Assembly: GCA_039819665.1 (NCBI GenBank)
Contig: JBCBRM010000014.1
Coordinates: 81,362-145,361, forward strand
Length of the DNA: 64,000 nucleotides
Direction: 5' to 3'
Source of the DNA: JAWPMV01 sp039819665
Lineage (GTDB): Bacteria > Bacteroidota > Bacteroidia > J057
Part shown: one piece after another, positions 9,052 to 17,540 of the stretch
Layout: each line of letters opens with the position of its first letter
How positions within the stretch are numbered: the stretch's first letter is position 1
Position numbers and translations under genes: made by a program
The notes under the pieces: model-generated
The model's input: only the letters and a program-made list of their open reading frames with translations
Told to the model about the DNA's origin: nothing
Database searches by the model: none

Positions 9052-9488
9052 CACAACCATATTTGGCACCCCGAACCAAAATATCCGTGTCGCCCCGATG
9101 GAGCCCAGTCTAGGGGGCTAATCCTTTTCCCACCGCCGTTCTATATTCACATGAAGGCTGGGGAAAAGGATAAAGCTCGAATAAAGAGGTCCTTCGCTTT
9201 TGTTTAGGATAAGATAACCTTCCAAGACCTTTCTCCCACAAATTCCCCTCCCCATCTTCACTCCATGCATCCTATTTCCTTGATAAAGCGTCTATTAAGA
9301 TGCTTTCTGTTATTTATATATGGAAAAAGCTCAAACACCTCCATTTATTTGGCTTTAAGCCAGAAGTTTAGCTCTTTATAAATTCTCTCCTTAGATCACA
9401 CACCACACTTAGGCGGATTTCTTTAATCTCCTCGTAGAAATCTATCTGTATTTAGCTACGCTACACCAAACCCTACAAGCATATCTAT
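9052..9488. other. 437-bp intergenic region with an 11-bp inverted repeat
   Basis: No supported gene lies here; the longest reading frame I see is 38 codons (9265-9381) without ribosome-binding or family support. The region holds a perfect 11-bp inverted repeat, ATCCTTTTCCC (9121-9131) and GGGAAAAGGAT (9161-9171), with a 29-base loop and no T tract. The remainder is unremarkable, AT-rich towards the radical SAM gene, whose promoter must lie here. Confidence 0.5.
9121..9171. repeat. Inverted repeat, 11-bp arms
   Basis: ATCCTTTTCCC pairs perfectly with GGGAAAAGGAT across a 29-base loop. It is not followed by a T run on either strand, so it is not a standard terminator; it could be an mRNA 3' structure for the receiver-Crp gene or part of the leader of the next gene. 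Confidence 0.5.
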
Positions 9489-11027
9489 ATGTCAAAATTA
9501 AAAGTTGGGGTCATAGACCTCATTAGCAAAGGACCCAATAAATCCCTTTGGGCTCGCGTAATGCACGCAAATTTCGCAAGTATTATGCCCCAGGTTATTG
9601 CTACCTGGTGTGATCAAAGGGGGCATGAGGTCGAGCTCATTTGTTTTACAGGTCTAGAAGATCTCGAAAAGGAGATTCCAACAGATGTAGATCTCGTTTT
9701 TATCTGTGGATTTACACAAGCAGCTTTTTTGGCTTATTCACTTAGTAATCTTCTTCAATCCAAGGGAATAGTTACTGTATTAGGAGGACCTCATGCCCGA
9801 TGTTATCCGGAAGATGCGCTCAAGTACTTTGATTATGTAGTAGGATTTACAAATGAAGAAGTGCTTGATGAGATTTTGGATAATTGTGTGCCTCAGGGAA
9901 AGGAGGGAACCTATTTGGCAGCAAAAAGTCAACCTCGCAGTTTACCCAGTTTGAGGGATCGGTGGAAATTTGTAGAGCAAACCCTTCGGAAAGCTCCTTT
10001 GCTCAAATTTGTGAACATGATTGGTAGTATGGGATGTCCCTATACCTGTTCCTTTTGTATTGATTCTGTGGTAAAGTATCAGCCATTGGACTTTGAAATC
10101 ATGAAGGCTGATCTCAAATTCTTGTTAGGAAAATTTAAAGAACCTATCGTAGGCTGGCATGATCCCAATTTTGGAGTTCGTTTCGATGACTATATGGAAG
10201 CAATCGCCTCGGTAGCTCCAAATGGAAAAATCAGACATATAGCCGAAAGTAGTCTTTCGATCTTGAAAGAAGATCACCTAAAAGTACTGAAGAAAAATGG
10301 CTTTGTAGGCATGTTGCCCGGAATAGAATCCTGGTATGATATGGGAAATAAATCTCGGACCGCCCGTCGTGAAGGAGAAGAAAAATTGCATAGGGTTTCA
10401 GAGCATGTAAATATGATCTTTGAATACATCCCCTATGTTCAGACCAATTTTGTCCTGGGACTGGATAGTGATGAAGGAGATGAACCTTTTGAATTGACTA
10501 AGCGCTTTGTTGATATGTCTCCTGCAGCTTTTCCCGGATATTCACTACTGACTTCTTTTGGAGAAGCAGCTCCCTTGAACCTTGAATATCAAGAAGAAAA
10601 TCGGGTCTTGCCTTTTCCCTTTCACTTTCTAAATAATCACCATGCCATGAACCTCAAACCCAAGAATTATGAATGGGTTGATTTTTATGATAAAGTGATC
10701 GATTTAACGGAATATACCTTTTCCAAAAGAGCCATATATCGCCGCTTTACACATACCAAAGTTTGGACCGCTAAATACCTCAATGTCATTCGGGCGATTT
10801 CAAATGAAGGATATGGAAGGATTAAATATTTCAAGAAAGTACGGAGAAATCTGATTGAAGACTCGTCTTTTAGAGATTTCTTTGAAGGAGAAAGTCAGGT
10901 TCTGCCTCAATTTTATATAGATATGGTGAAAAAAGATTTGGGAGGCCTTTGGAAATGGTTGCCAGAAGGTGCTTTATATCACAATCCAAATGCTTATCTT
11001 GAAAAAAGCCAAAAACAAATAGCCTAA
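9489..11027 (+). CDS. B12-binding-domain radical SAM protein
   Basis: A 512-residue radical SAM enzyme. The N-terminal part (about 1-140) looks like a cobalamin-binding Rossmann domain (VFICGFTQAAFLAYSL, VTVLGGPHARCYPEDALKYFDYVVGFTNEE). The radical SAM core follows, with the 4Fe-4S ligands Cys183, Cys187 and Cys190 in GCPYTCSFCID. The C-terminal third (about 380-512) is not recognised. A terminator follows directly and no partner gene adjoins, so it is a single-gene unit. Relatives carry out methylations or rearrangements in natural-product, lipid and cofactor pathways; the substrate cannot be named here. Confidence 0.88.
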   Translation: MSKLKVGVIDLISKGPNKSLWARVMHANFASIMPQVIATWCDQRGHEVELICFTGLEDLEKEIPTDVDLVFICGFTQAAFLAYSLSNLLQSKGIVTVLGGPHARCYPEDALKYFDYVVGFTNEEVLDEILDNCVPQGKEGTYLAAKSQPRSLPSLRDRWKFVEQTLRKAPLLKFVNMIGSMGCPYTCSFCIDSVVKYQPLDFEIMKADLKFLLGKFKEPIVGWHDPNFGVRFDDYMEAIASVAPNGKIRHIAESSLSILKEDHLKVLKKNGFVGMLPGIESWYDMGNKSRTARREGEEKLHRVSEHVNMIFEYIPYVQTNFVLGLDSDEGDEPFELTKRFVDMSPAAFPGYSLLTSFGEAAPLNLEYQEENRVLPFPFHFLNNHHAMNLKPKNYEWVDFYDKVIDLTEYTFSKRAIYRRFTHTKVWTAKYLNVIRAISNEGYGRIKYFKKVRRNLIEDSSFRDFFEGESQVLPQFYIDMVKKDLGGLWKWLPEGALYHNPNAYLEKSQKQIA

Positions 11028-11048
11028 TACTAATCACAGTAAGGCATA

Positions 11049-11078
11049 AGTCCTCGCCCGTAGGTGAGGGCTTTTTTT
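11049..11078 (+). terminator. Rho-independent terminator
   Basis: A 10-bp stem (AGTCCTCGCC / GGTGAGGGCT, two wobble pairs) with loop CGTA and a T7 tract, 21 bp after the radical SAM stop codon. Confidence 0.85.
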
Positions 11079-11237
11079 GTTGATGAATGCAGGTCATGTC
11101 AAGACTTGGTAGCAGGATGGGATTGTGCTGAGAAATTCTGTTTTCTAGTTCCTATAAAAATAAAGTTCATAACTTTCAATATATTCTGAAACTTTCTTAT
11201 GTTTTTTATCGTTTAGCCAGATATAAACAACAGACAC

Positions 11238-12191
11238 ATGAAAAAACGAATCGTCATAGCAGGTGGAACCGGTTTTCTCGGAAGAGCACTCCAATCATAT
11301 TTCACGGAGCAAGGCTTTGAAGTTTTTATTCTGACTAGAAATCCCCTCGGCCCTAATGAAGTCTATTGGGATGGAGAAAGTTTTGGAGAATGGTGCTATC
11401 TCCTGGAAGGTGCCTATGCACTCATCAATCTGGCAGGTAAAAGTGTAAACTGTCGTTATACCGAAAAGAATAAAGCCCTGATCAGAAGTAGTCGCCTCAA
11501 CAGTACGCATGTGTTGGGCAAGGCATTGCAGGTTTTCCATCCTGCCCCCAAATATTGGATCAATTCCTCTACAGCTACCATATACGAACACACAGAAGGC
11601 GATGCTCCCCACAATACGGAACATCTGGGAAGAATAGCGGATGACTTCTCGGTCCTTGTTGCCAAGGATTGGGAAGCCGCTTTTGACAGCTACCAACTTC
11701 CCGAAACGAAGAAATTGACGTTGAGAACTGCCATTGTTTTTGGAAATGAAGGAGGAGCCTATCCGGTTATGAGAGATTTAGGACGAAAGGGATTATGTTC
11801 ACCACAAGGAAGTGGCAAACAATGGATTAGCTGGATTCATATTGAAGACTTTTGTCGAGCAGTAGATTTTTTGATGGAGGAGGAAAAGGAGGGGACGTTT
11901 AACTTATGTGCACCCAATTATCTTCGAAATGAAGATTTTTTTCGCCTGCTAAAAAAGAAATTAAAGCCTCCCTTTAGCATTCCCCAACCTGAATGGCTTC
12001 TAAAATTAGGCGCCCTCTTTATGGGAACAGAAGCTGAATTGATCCTGAAAAGCCGAAAAGTATATCCGGAAAAGTTGCTGATGGCAGATTTTCGATTCAA
12101 ATATGAGGATATGGAAAGTTGTCTGGAAGAGCTGCTTTCTGATAAAATTCAAGAAAAAGAAAAAAAAATCTCTGAGCTACCCAACCTTTAG
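11238..12191 (+). CDS. TIGR01777-family NAD-dependent epimerase
   Basis: A 317-residue extended SDR-like protein. The nucleotide-binding motif GGTGFLG is at residues 9-15. Internal motifs such as LINLAGKSVNCRYTEKNK, SSTATIYEH and IHIEDFCRAVDFL, and a C-terminal DUF1731-like region (FSIPQPEWLLKLGALFMGTEAELILKSRKVYPEKL), match the TIGR01777 (YfcH/SulA-like) family. The usual YxxxK is not obvious, as is common in this family. The substrate is unknown. It is followed after 62 bp by the PKD adhesin gene with no evident terminator, though co-function is not implied. The tail is lysine-rich. Confidence 0.9.
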   Translation: MKKRIVIAGGTGFLGRALQSYFTEQGFEVFILTRNPLGPNEVYWDGESFGEWCYLLEGAYALINLAGKSVNCRYTEKNKALIRSSRLNSTHVLGKALQVFHPAPKYWINSSTATIYEHTEGDAPHNTEHLGRIADDFSVLVAKDWEAAFDSYQLPETKKLTLRTAIVFGNEGGAYPVMRDLGRKGLCSPQGSGKQWISWIHIEDFCRAVDFLMEEEKEGTFNLCAPNYLRNEDFFRLLKKKLKPPFSIPQPEWLLKLGALFMGTEAELILKSRKVYPEKLLMADFRFKYEDMESCLEELLSDKIQEKEKKISELPNL

Positions 12192-12253
12192 AGATATCAG
12201 ATACGTGATGGGAGTAACGCGCGGAAATAAACTTTTATTAAGACTCCTATCTA

Positions 12254-15200
12254 ATGAAAAAGTACCTGTTAACTCTTTTTATATATGCTCTGATGTGGCC
12301 GGGAGCGCTTCTCGCCCAGCAGGCAGCTATCATATCGGGAACTGCAAGCCAAAATGGCTTTCCCTTGCCGGGACTACCAATCAACCTTGAAGCCATTGGA
12401 AACCCCAATTACTCTATAACCACTTACACAGATTCATTGGGCTTTTATGAGGACACGGTTCTCCTGAACAATGCCCAACTGATTATCGTAACTAGTCCCT
12501 GTTCTTTCGATACACTTGCTGTAAATCCTAATCAACTTGCCTATACCGTAGATATAGATTGTAGTACGGGTTTAGGTAGCTGTGTAGCGGATTTTTTCTT
12601 CCGACCGGAACCAAATAACTCAGTATTTTTTACCCCAGTAGTAGCGGGTAATGTTTCCTACAACTGGGATTTTGGGGATGGAAATAATTCCACTTCTCCA
12701 AATCCAACTCATTATTACAATAGCCCAGGACAATACACGGTTTGCCTGACTGTTGTGGATAGTTCGGCGGGATGCTCAGATTCAGCATGTTTGGTGGTTA
12801 ATGTTGGGAATGTAGGAAATAACTGTAATGCTAATTTCAGCTATACCAATCTTCAAGCTAATACCTATGAATTTGTAGGAGACTCAAGTTTGGGACCTGA
12901 TGCTGTCTTTATTTGGGAAATTGGGGCAGGCACAGTCTTAACGGGTAGAAGTATTACGGTAAATCTTCCAAATGGATTCAATCAAGTCTGTTTGAATGTT
13001 CAGGATACTACTGGGGGAGTTTTCTGTACAGATAGATCATGTGAATTCATCCAGGTAGGCAGTAGTGGAAATTGCGCCGCTGGATATGCCTTTTATAACC
13101 TGCAGGGAGATACCTACCAATTTCTGGATAGCTCTTTTGTGGGGCCCAATGCAATATACAATTGGGACTTTGGGAATGGAATGACTTCGAACCAGCAAAA
13201 TCCTGTAGCTACTTTGCCAGCGGGTATTTATCAGGTTTGCCTCACGGTTATAGATTCTGTAGGATCAGGGGTTTGTACCGATACATATTGCAGCACATTG
13301 ACTTTGGGAAATAATAATACCTGTACTGCGGACTTCAACATTTTTCCAACTCCAGCCGGAGGATTTGCATTCTCTGCTTTCCATCAATCAAACACAGCTA
13401 TTTACACCTGGGACCTGGGAGATGGCACTACTGCTAGTGGTCCTACTGCAAACAATTCCTATCGGACAGGAACCTATACCATTTGTCTGACCATTGATGA
13501 TACTGCCAACAATTGCTTTGACTCATTTTGCCAGGTGATTAACGTAGGGCAGCAGCCTCTCTGTTCTGCCTTTTTCTTTCCATTGGATTTGGGCAATAAT
13601 GAATTCCTGTTCTTTTCGGATAGTGCACAGGCCAGCAGCTTTATTTGGGACTTTGGAACCGGTGATTCAGCCTTAGGCCCCAATCCCCAGTATACCTTTC
13701 CAACTCCGGGCCTTTATACCGTCTGCCTGTACGTAAGCGACAGTAGCGGTTGTTCGGATACTTTCTGCGAGCAAATTCAGGTAGGTAGAAACAACGGAAA
13801 TAACAATTGCATAGCAGATTTCGATTTCCTTCCGCTTCCCAATGGAGATGTGCAATTCCTGAACCTTTCGTATGACGGTACTGCCAGTGGACAAAATTTC
13901 AGCAGCTTCTGGGACTTTGGTGATGGCACTACTTCCAATGCCTTGAATCCAGTCCATACGTATCAGACGCCTCCTGATAGTTTCTGGGTATGTCTGAATA
14001 TCAATTCTGCAAATTGCGCTGATACCATTTGTAAAATCGTATTCCCACTACCGGATTCAACCAACTTCCCGGGATGCGATGCTGCTTTCTCCGCTCATAA
14101 TACAGGTGCTGGTGTTGTCGCTTTCAACAGCCTTTGTCCTTCGCCAAACCTGACCTACACCTGGAGCTTTGGAGATGGAAATACTGATAACAGTGCTGCA
14201 CCCGTACATACCTATGCAAATCCCGGAGTTTACTATGTATGTCTGACGGTAATGGATAGCCTGATCAACTGCAATGCGACCTTCTGCGACAGCGTATATG
14301 TCGGAAACAACACTGGAGGCCCCGGGCAGTGTGCTGTAATCTCTGACTTTACTTATCAGGATCTTGGAAACGGAACCTTCGATTTCATCGAACTGACCAG
14401 CGCCTTTGGTATCCCAGGCACAGGTGCAGGACTAAGCTTCTTTTGGGACTTTGGAGATAGCACAAGCTCCACCCAGCCAAATCCTCAACATACCTTCCTG
14501 GGACCCGGACCATATCTGGTATGTTTGACTGTTTCTGACAGCAGTGGCCAATGTGTAGCTACCACCTGCCATGTGATCGGCACAACCAATCCTAATTCCG
14601 GATTCCATGTAAGCGGGGCAGTATTTGCTGACAGTCAATTGATCAACAATGGAGTCGTCTACCTGATCAGACATGATACTACAGCAAATGGAGGTAGCTT
14701 GACAGCCGTGGATTCCACCTACCTCAGCCAGAGTTTCTTCACCTTCTTCAACGTTCAGCCGGGAACCTATCTGGTGAAATCAGCCTTGTTACCTGCATCT
14801 CCCTTCTACCAAAACTACATGCCAACTTACCTGGGTGATGTCATGCAGTGGAACAATGCGAGCAGTGTTGTAGTAACCAACCAAAACCTCTTTGTACCTC
14901 CGATTTCCCTGATACCGGGAAACAATCCCGGAGGGCCCGGTTTCATAGGTGGATTGATCAGTCAGGGAGCCAATAAGAACCTAGACGGTATGCCGGGAGT
15001 CTCTATTCTCTTGATGACTGCCCAGGAAGATGCTGTGATCCATGCGGTGAGTGGCTCGGGCGGTAACTACGAATTCAAAAACCTGGCCTTGGGTACCTAT
15101 CATGTCTACGTAGAAATTGCGGGTAAGCTTTCGGAGAAATGGGTGGTAGATCTGACTTCACAAAATGCCAGATTTGAAGATGCCGATTTCCAGGTGCTGG

Positions 15201-15502
15201 AAGCAGAAGTGCTAGCAGTAGGTGCGACCAGTATTCCTGAGTTCAGCTTTGGTGAGTTGCTCAATGTATACCCGAATCCAACGAAGGGAAATCTGAACCT
15301 TGAGTTGAAGATGGAAAGCCAGAAGGATATCAAAATATCGGTTACAACTTTAGTTGGTCAAAAATTGATCGAGCGCGAAATAGAGCAAGTTATTGGTGAA
15401 AGAAGAATCGAGCTTGATTTGGATGGATTACTCGAGGGTACCTATTTATTGAGGATAGAGGCAGATGGAGAAAGCATGAATAGACTCATCATCAAACGAT
15501 AA
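12254..15502 (+). CDS. Giant Cys-rich PKD-repeat surface protein, T9SS-sorted
   Basis: A 1082-residue exported protein. A signal peptide (KKYLLTLFIYALMWPGALLAQ) is followed by a carboxypeptidase-regulatory-like start (about 25-95) and eight PKD-type beta-sandwich domains (about 105-780), each with a core like YNWDFGDG or FIWDFGTG and a strand VCLTVxDSS. Each domain opens with Cys and carries a VCL Cys and a GC-x-D-x2-C pair, implying regular disulfides. A further SpaA-like pair of domains and a C-terminal T9SS type A sorting domain (NVYPNPTKGNLNLEL ... GTYLLRI) follow. This predicts export by T9SS and surface attachment or release, probably as an adhesin. The neighbouring lipoprotein at 17541 has the same PKD subtype. 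Confidence 0.9.
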   Translation: MKKYLLTLFIYALMWPGALLAQQAAIISGTASQNGFPLPGLPINLEAIGNPNYSITTYTDSLGFYEDTVLLNNAQLIIVTSPCSFDTLAVNPNQLAYTVDIDCSTGLGSCVADFFFRPEPNNSVFFTPVVAGNVSYNWDFGDGNNSTSPNPTHYYNSPGQYTVCLTVVDSSAGCSDSACLVVNVGNVGNNCNANFSYTNLQANTYEFVGDSSLGPDAVFIWEIGAGTVLTGRSITVNLPNGFNQVCLNVQDTTGGVFCTDRSCEFIQVGSSGNCAAGYAFYNLQGDTYQFLDSSFVGPNAIYNWDFGNGMTSNQQNPVATLPAGIYQVCLTVIDSVGSGVCTDTYCSTLTLGNNNTCTADFNIFPTPAGGFAFSAFHQSNTAIYTWDLGDGTTASGPTANNSYRTGTYTICLTIDDTANNCFDSFCQVINVGQQPLCSAFFFPLDLGNNEFLFFSDSAQASSFIWDFGTGDSALGPNPQYTFPTPGLYTVCLYVSDSSGCSDTFCEQIQVGRNNGNNNCIADFDFLPLPNGDVQFLNLSYDGTASGQNFSSFWDFGDGTTSNALNPVHTYQTPPDSFWVCLNINSANCADTICKIVFPLPDSTNFPGCDAAFSAHNTGAGVVAFNSLCPSPNLTYTWSFGDGNTDNSAAPVHTYANPGVYYVCLTVMDSLINCNATFCDSVYVGNNTGGPGQCAVISDFTYQDLGNGTFDFIELTSAFGIPGTGAGLSFFWDFGDSTSSTQPNPQHTFLGPGPYLVCLTVSDSSGQCVATTCHVIGTTNPNSGFHVSGAVFADSQLINNGVVYLIRHDTTANGGSLTAVDSTYLSQSFFTFFNVQPGTYLVKSALLPASPFYQNYMPTYLGDVMQWNNASSVVVTNQNLFVPPISLIPGNNPGGPGFIGGLISQGANKNLDGMPGVSILLMTAQEDAVIHAVSGSGGNYEFKNLALGTYHVYVEIAGKLSEKWVVDLTSQNARFEDADFQVLEAEVLAVGATSIPEFSFGELLNVYPNPTKGNLNLELKMESQKDIKISVTTLVGQKLIEREIEQVIGERRIELDLDGLLEGTYLLRIEADGESMNRLIIKR

Positions 15503-15550
15503 AAATGTAAAGTAAGTAGAATGATCAACAAATCATATTTGTAGCCTTGA

Positions 15551-15587
15551 GGTTAGGCGGGACAAGTTCCCGTCTAATCCTTTTTTT
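15551..15587 (+). terminator. Rho-independent terminator after PKD adhesin
   Basis: A 12-bp stem (GGTTAGGCGGGA with TTCCCGTCTAATCC, one bulged T) and a T7 tract, 48 bp beyond the stop codon. Confidence 0.85.
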
Positions 15588-15667
15588 AATTTTTAGCTTT
15601 TCTGTTTATTAAATAAGGGGAAAGCAAGCAAAATAAGTCTTGGTTAAAAGGAAGCTTTGACACATTA

Positions 15668-16243
15668 ATGAATCCTGATCCGAAATTATTAAAGGCCTGC
15701 AAGCGCGGAGACAGGAGAGCACAAGAGCAATTATATCGCATGTGCTTTCCTGCTTTGATGGGGATTTGCATGCGATATTTTCGGAACGAATCAGAGGCAA
15801 TCACCGCCCTCAATGAATCTTTTCTCAAAATCCTTAACAACTATCACAAGCGAAGTACCTCCACGCCCTTTCTGGCCTGGATTCGCAGGATCGCCATTAA
15901 TACAGCGATAGATAAATTTCGACAAGAAAAAAGCTATAAAACGCATATTCAAGCCGGTTATGAGTATGGCCTGGATGAGCAGAAAGAAGCTGCTTTCCAA
16001 ATCAATGAGGCTGAACTCAGACTTGATGCAGAGGCAATAGAAAAGATGATACAAGAACTCCCGCCTATGAGCAAACAGGTGTTTAATCTCTTTGCGATAG
16101 ATGGCTATAGCCATCAGGAGATAGGCGATTTGTTGGGGATCTCAGCTGGGACCTCCAAATGGCACGTGTCCTTTGCCCGAAAGGAGTTAAAACAAAAACT
16201 CATTCGGGAAGGACTAATTATTCAAAAGGCAGACATGCTATGA
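15668..16243 (+). CDS. ECF-type RNA polymerase sigma factor
   Basis: A 191-residue sigma-70-family protein of the extracytoplasmic-function type. Region 2 covers about 25-95 (YRMCFPALMGICMRYFRNESEA, then FLAWIRRIAINTAIDKFR) and region 4 about 125-180 (LPPMSKQVFNLFAIDGYSHQEIGDLLGISAGTSKWHVSFARKEL). It opens a three-gene unit: its stop overlaps the start of the next gene as ATGA. That next gene has a cytoplasmic N-terminal segment before a membrane helix, consistent with an anti-sigma role. It probably directs expression of envelope genes, which may include the PKD genes on either side. Confidence 0.93.
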   Translation: MNPDPKLLKACKRGDRRAQEQLYRMCFPALMGICMRYFRNESEAITALNESFLKILNNYHKRSTSTPFLAWIRRIAINTAIDKFRQEKSYKTHIQAGYEYGLDEQKEAAFQINEAELRLDAEAIEKMIQELPPMSKQVFNLFAIDGYSHQEIGDLLGISAGTSKWHVSFARKELKQKLIREGLIIQKADML

Positions 16244-17538
16244 AAGAAAAGCATCCCATAGATAGTTTCTTCAAAGAGAAGCTCGCCAATCAGCAGTATC
16301 CTATGAAAGAGGAATACTGGTCAGCGGCAGCTGATCTGATTGAAGCTCACGGTGGAAGAAAGAGAAAACGTTTTCTTTGGCTCTTTCTCTTAATTGGCTT
16401 GCTCATTACTGGCTCGACCATTGGATATAATTTCTCTACTAATTCAGAAGAGGAGCTATTGGCTCTAAGAGAACTTACCTCTACAACTGAGTATAAGACA
16501 GATGAATATGTTCCCACGCTTGCAGGAGTTGAGCTGGAGAAAGGAGGAATAGCGGTCAAAGAAGTAGAATCGAAACCTTTCCTTTCTACTGAAAACTCCC
16601 CTGAATCTCGTCTAAAGATGCTGGGGAATGCTTCACCTCTAGCAAATGCTGATATCCAGGCTGAAAGGGAGGTAGAGGAGAAGAGGAGCGCGGATCAGGA
16701 AAAAATAAATCCGGAATATGCCAATCGTGTGCTGGATGCGCTAGGTCTTGAGAAGCCAGCACTTGAAGATCAAAAGGTAGATAGAGGAGTAGGGCAAAGG
16801 ACAAAAGAAAAAGAGCAAGTAATTGATTACAAAGCGAGAGTATTGGACGAAAGAGCCTTTGAGTTGGAAGAACAAAAGCAGTCAAATCCTTCTTTCCACT
16901 ACCCAGGCAGAGCCTCTCGCCGTAAACATCAATTTGGTCTGGATGTAGGATATGCGGTGAACAAAGGAATCAAAGATCCGACTTCATCCGGACAAAGTCT
17001 GGGAATGAGCCCCGTCATAGGCATAAGTTACCGTCAGCGTTTCAATGCGAATCTTGAATTCATCTCAGGTTTACGGTATACCCAAATGCCTTCGCTGGCA
17101 GGAGACTCGACCTTTACCAGTACTGACTTTAGCTTTGGTGCACAGGTAGAAGGAATCAATATAAAAGCCTTGTCTTTACATCAGGCTGAAATTCCTGTAC
17201 AATTGGCTTGGTATGTTAGCCCTCGATCGAAAATTATCGGAGGAGTCTATTTTCGCTACCTCATCAATGTGCAATCAGAAGTATCCCAATTCGAATCCAA
17301 TCCCTTTGAAAGTACGCCCGGACCCATAAATCGTGCCTGGGGATACAAGCAAGGTTTCTCTGATCTGGATTATGGTTTACAGCTGGGCTACTTCTATCAT
17401 TTGAGTGAGGGTTTGCAAATAGGCTTGGAAACCCAATTCGGATTGAAAGATATCAGAGACAATGCTTTCTATCGAATCAACAGTTTCGACCGCAACTTGA
17501 ATGCACGAATTATTTTACGCTATCATTTCCTGAATTAA
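16240..17538 (+). CDS. Membrane-anchored protein with beta-barrel-like C-terminus (sigma partner)
   Basis: I set the start at the ATG at 16240, which overlaps the sigma-factor stop (ATGA); the longer frame from 16159 runs inside the sigma gene. The 432 residues comprise a short cytosolic segment (DSFFKEKLANQQYPMKEEYWSAA), a membrane helix (about 42-62), a charged low-complexity linker rich in Glu and Lys (about 70-230), and a C-terminal part (about 235-432) with alternating hydrophobic strands ending in aromatic residues, like small outer-membrane porins (FGLDVGYAV ... LNARIILRYHFLN). The first part looks like the anti-sigma-type proteins often encoded after Bacteroidota sigma factors. One chain spanning from inner-membrane helix to barrel-like domain is odd; the family name is uncertain. 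Confidence 0.75.
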   Translation: MKEKHPIDSFFKEKLANQQYPMKEEYWSAAADLIEAHGGRKRKRFLWLFLLIGLLITGSTIGYNFSTNSEEELLALRELTSTTEYKTDEYVPTLAGVELEKGGIAVKEVESKPFLSTENSPESRLKMLGNASPLANADIQAEREVEEKRSADQEKINPEYANRVLDALGLEKPALEDQKVDRGVGQRTKEKEQVIDYKARVLDERAFELEEQKQSNPSFHYPGRASRRKHQFGLDVGYAVNKGIKDPTSSGQSLGMSPVIGISYRQRFNANLEFISGLRYTQMPSLAGDSTFTSTDFSFGAQVEGINIKALSLHQAEIPVQLAWYVSPRSKIIGGVYFRYLINVQSEVSQFESNPFESTPGPINRAWGYKQGFSDLDYGLQLGYFYHLSEGLQIGLETQFGLKDIRDNAFYRINSFDRNLNARIILRYHFLN

Positions 17539-17540
17539 GT

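Noticed and set aside
9265..9381. 38-codon plus-strand frame in the 437-bp gap
   Set aside because: No ribosome-binding site, no recognisable product, and the length is expected by chance in AT-rich DNA.
16159..16239. Long start for the sigma-partner protein
   Set aside because: It lies within the sigma-factor gene; the ATGA overlap at 16240 is the standard coupled start.
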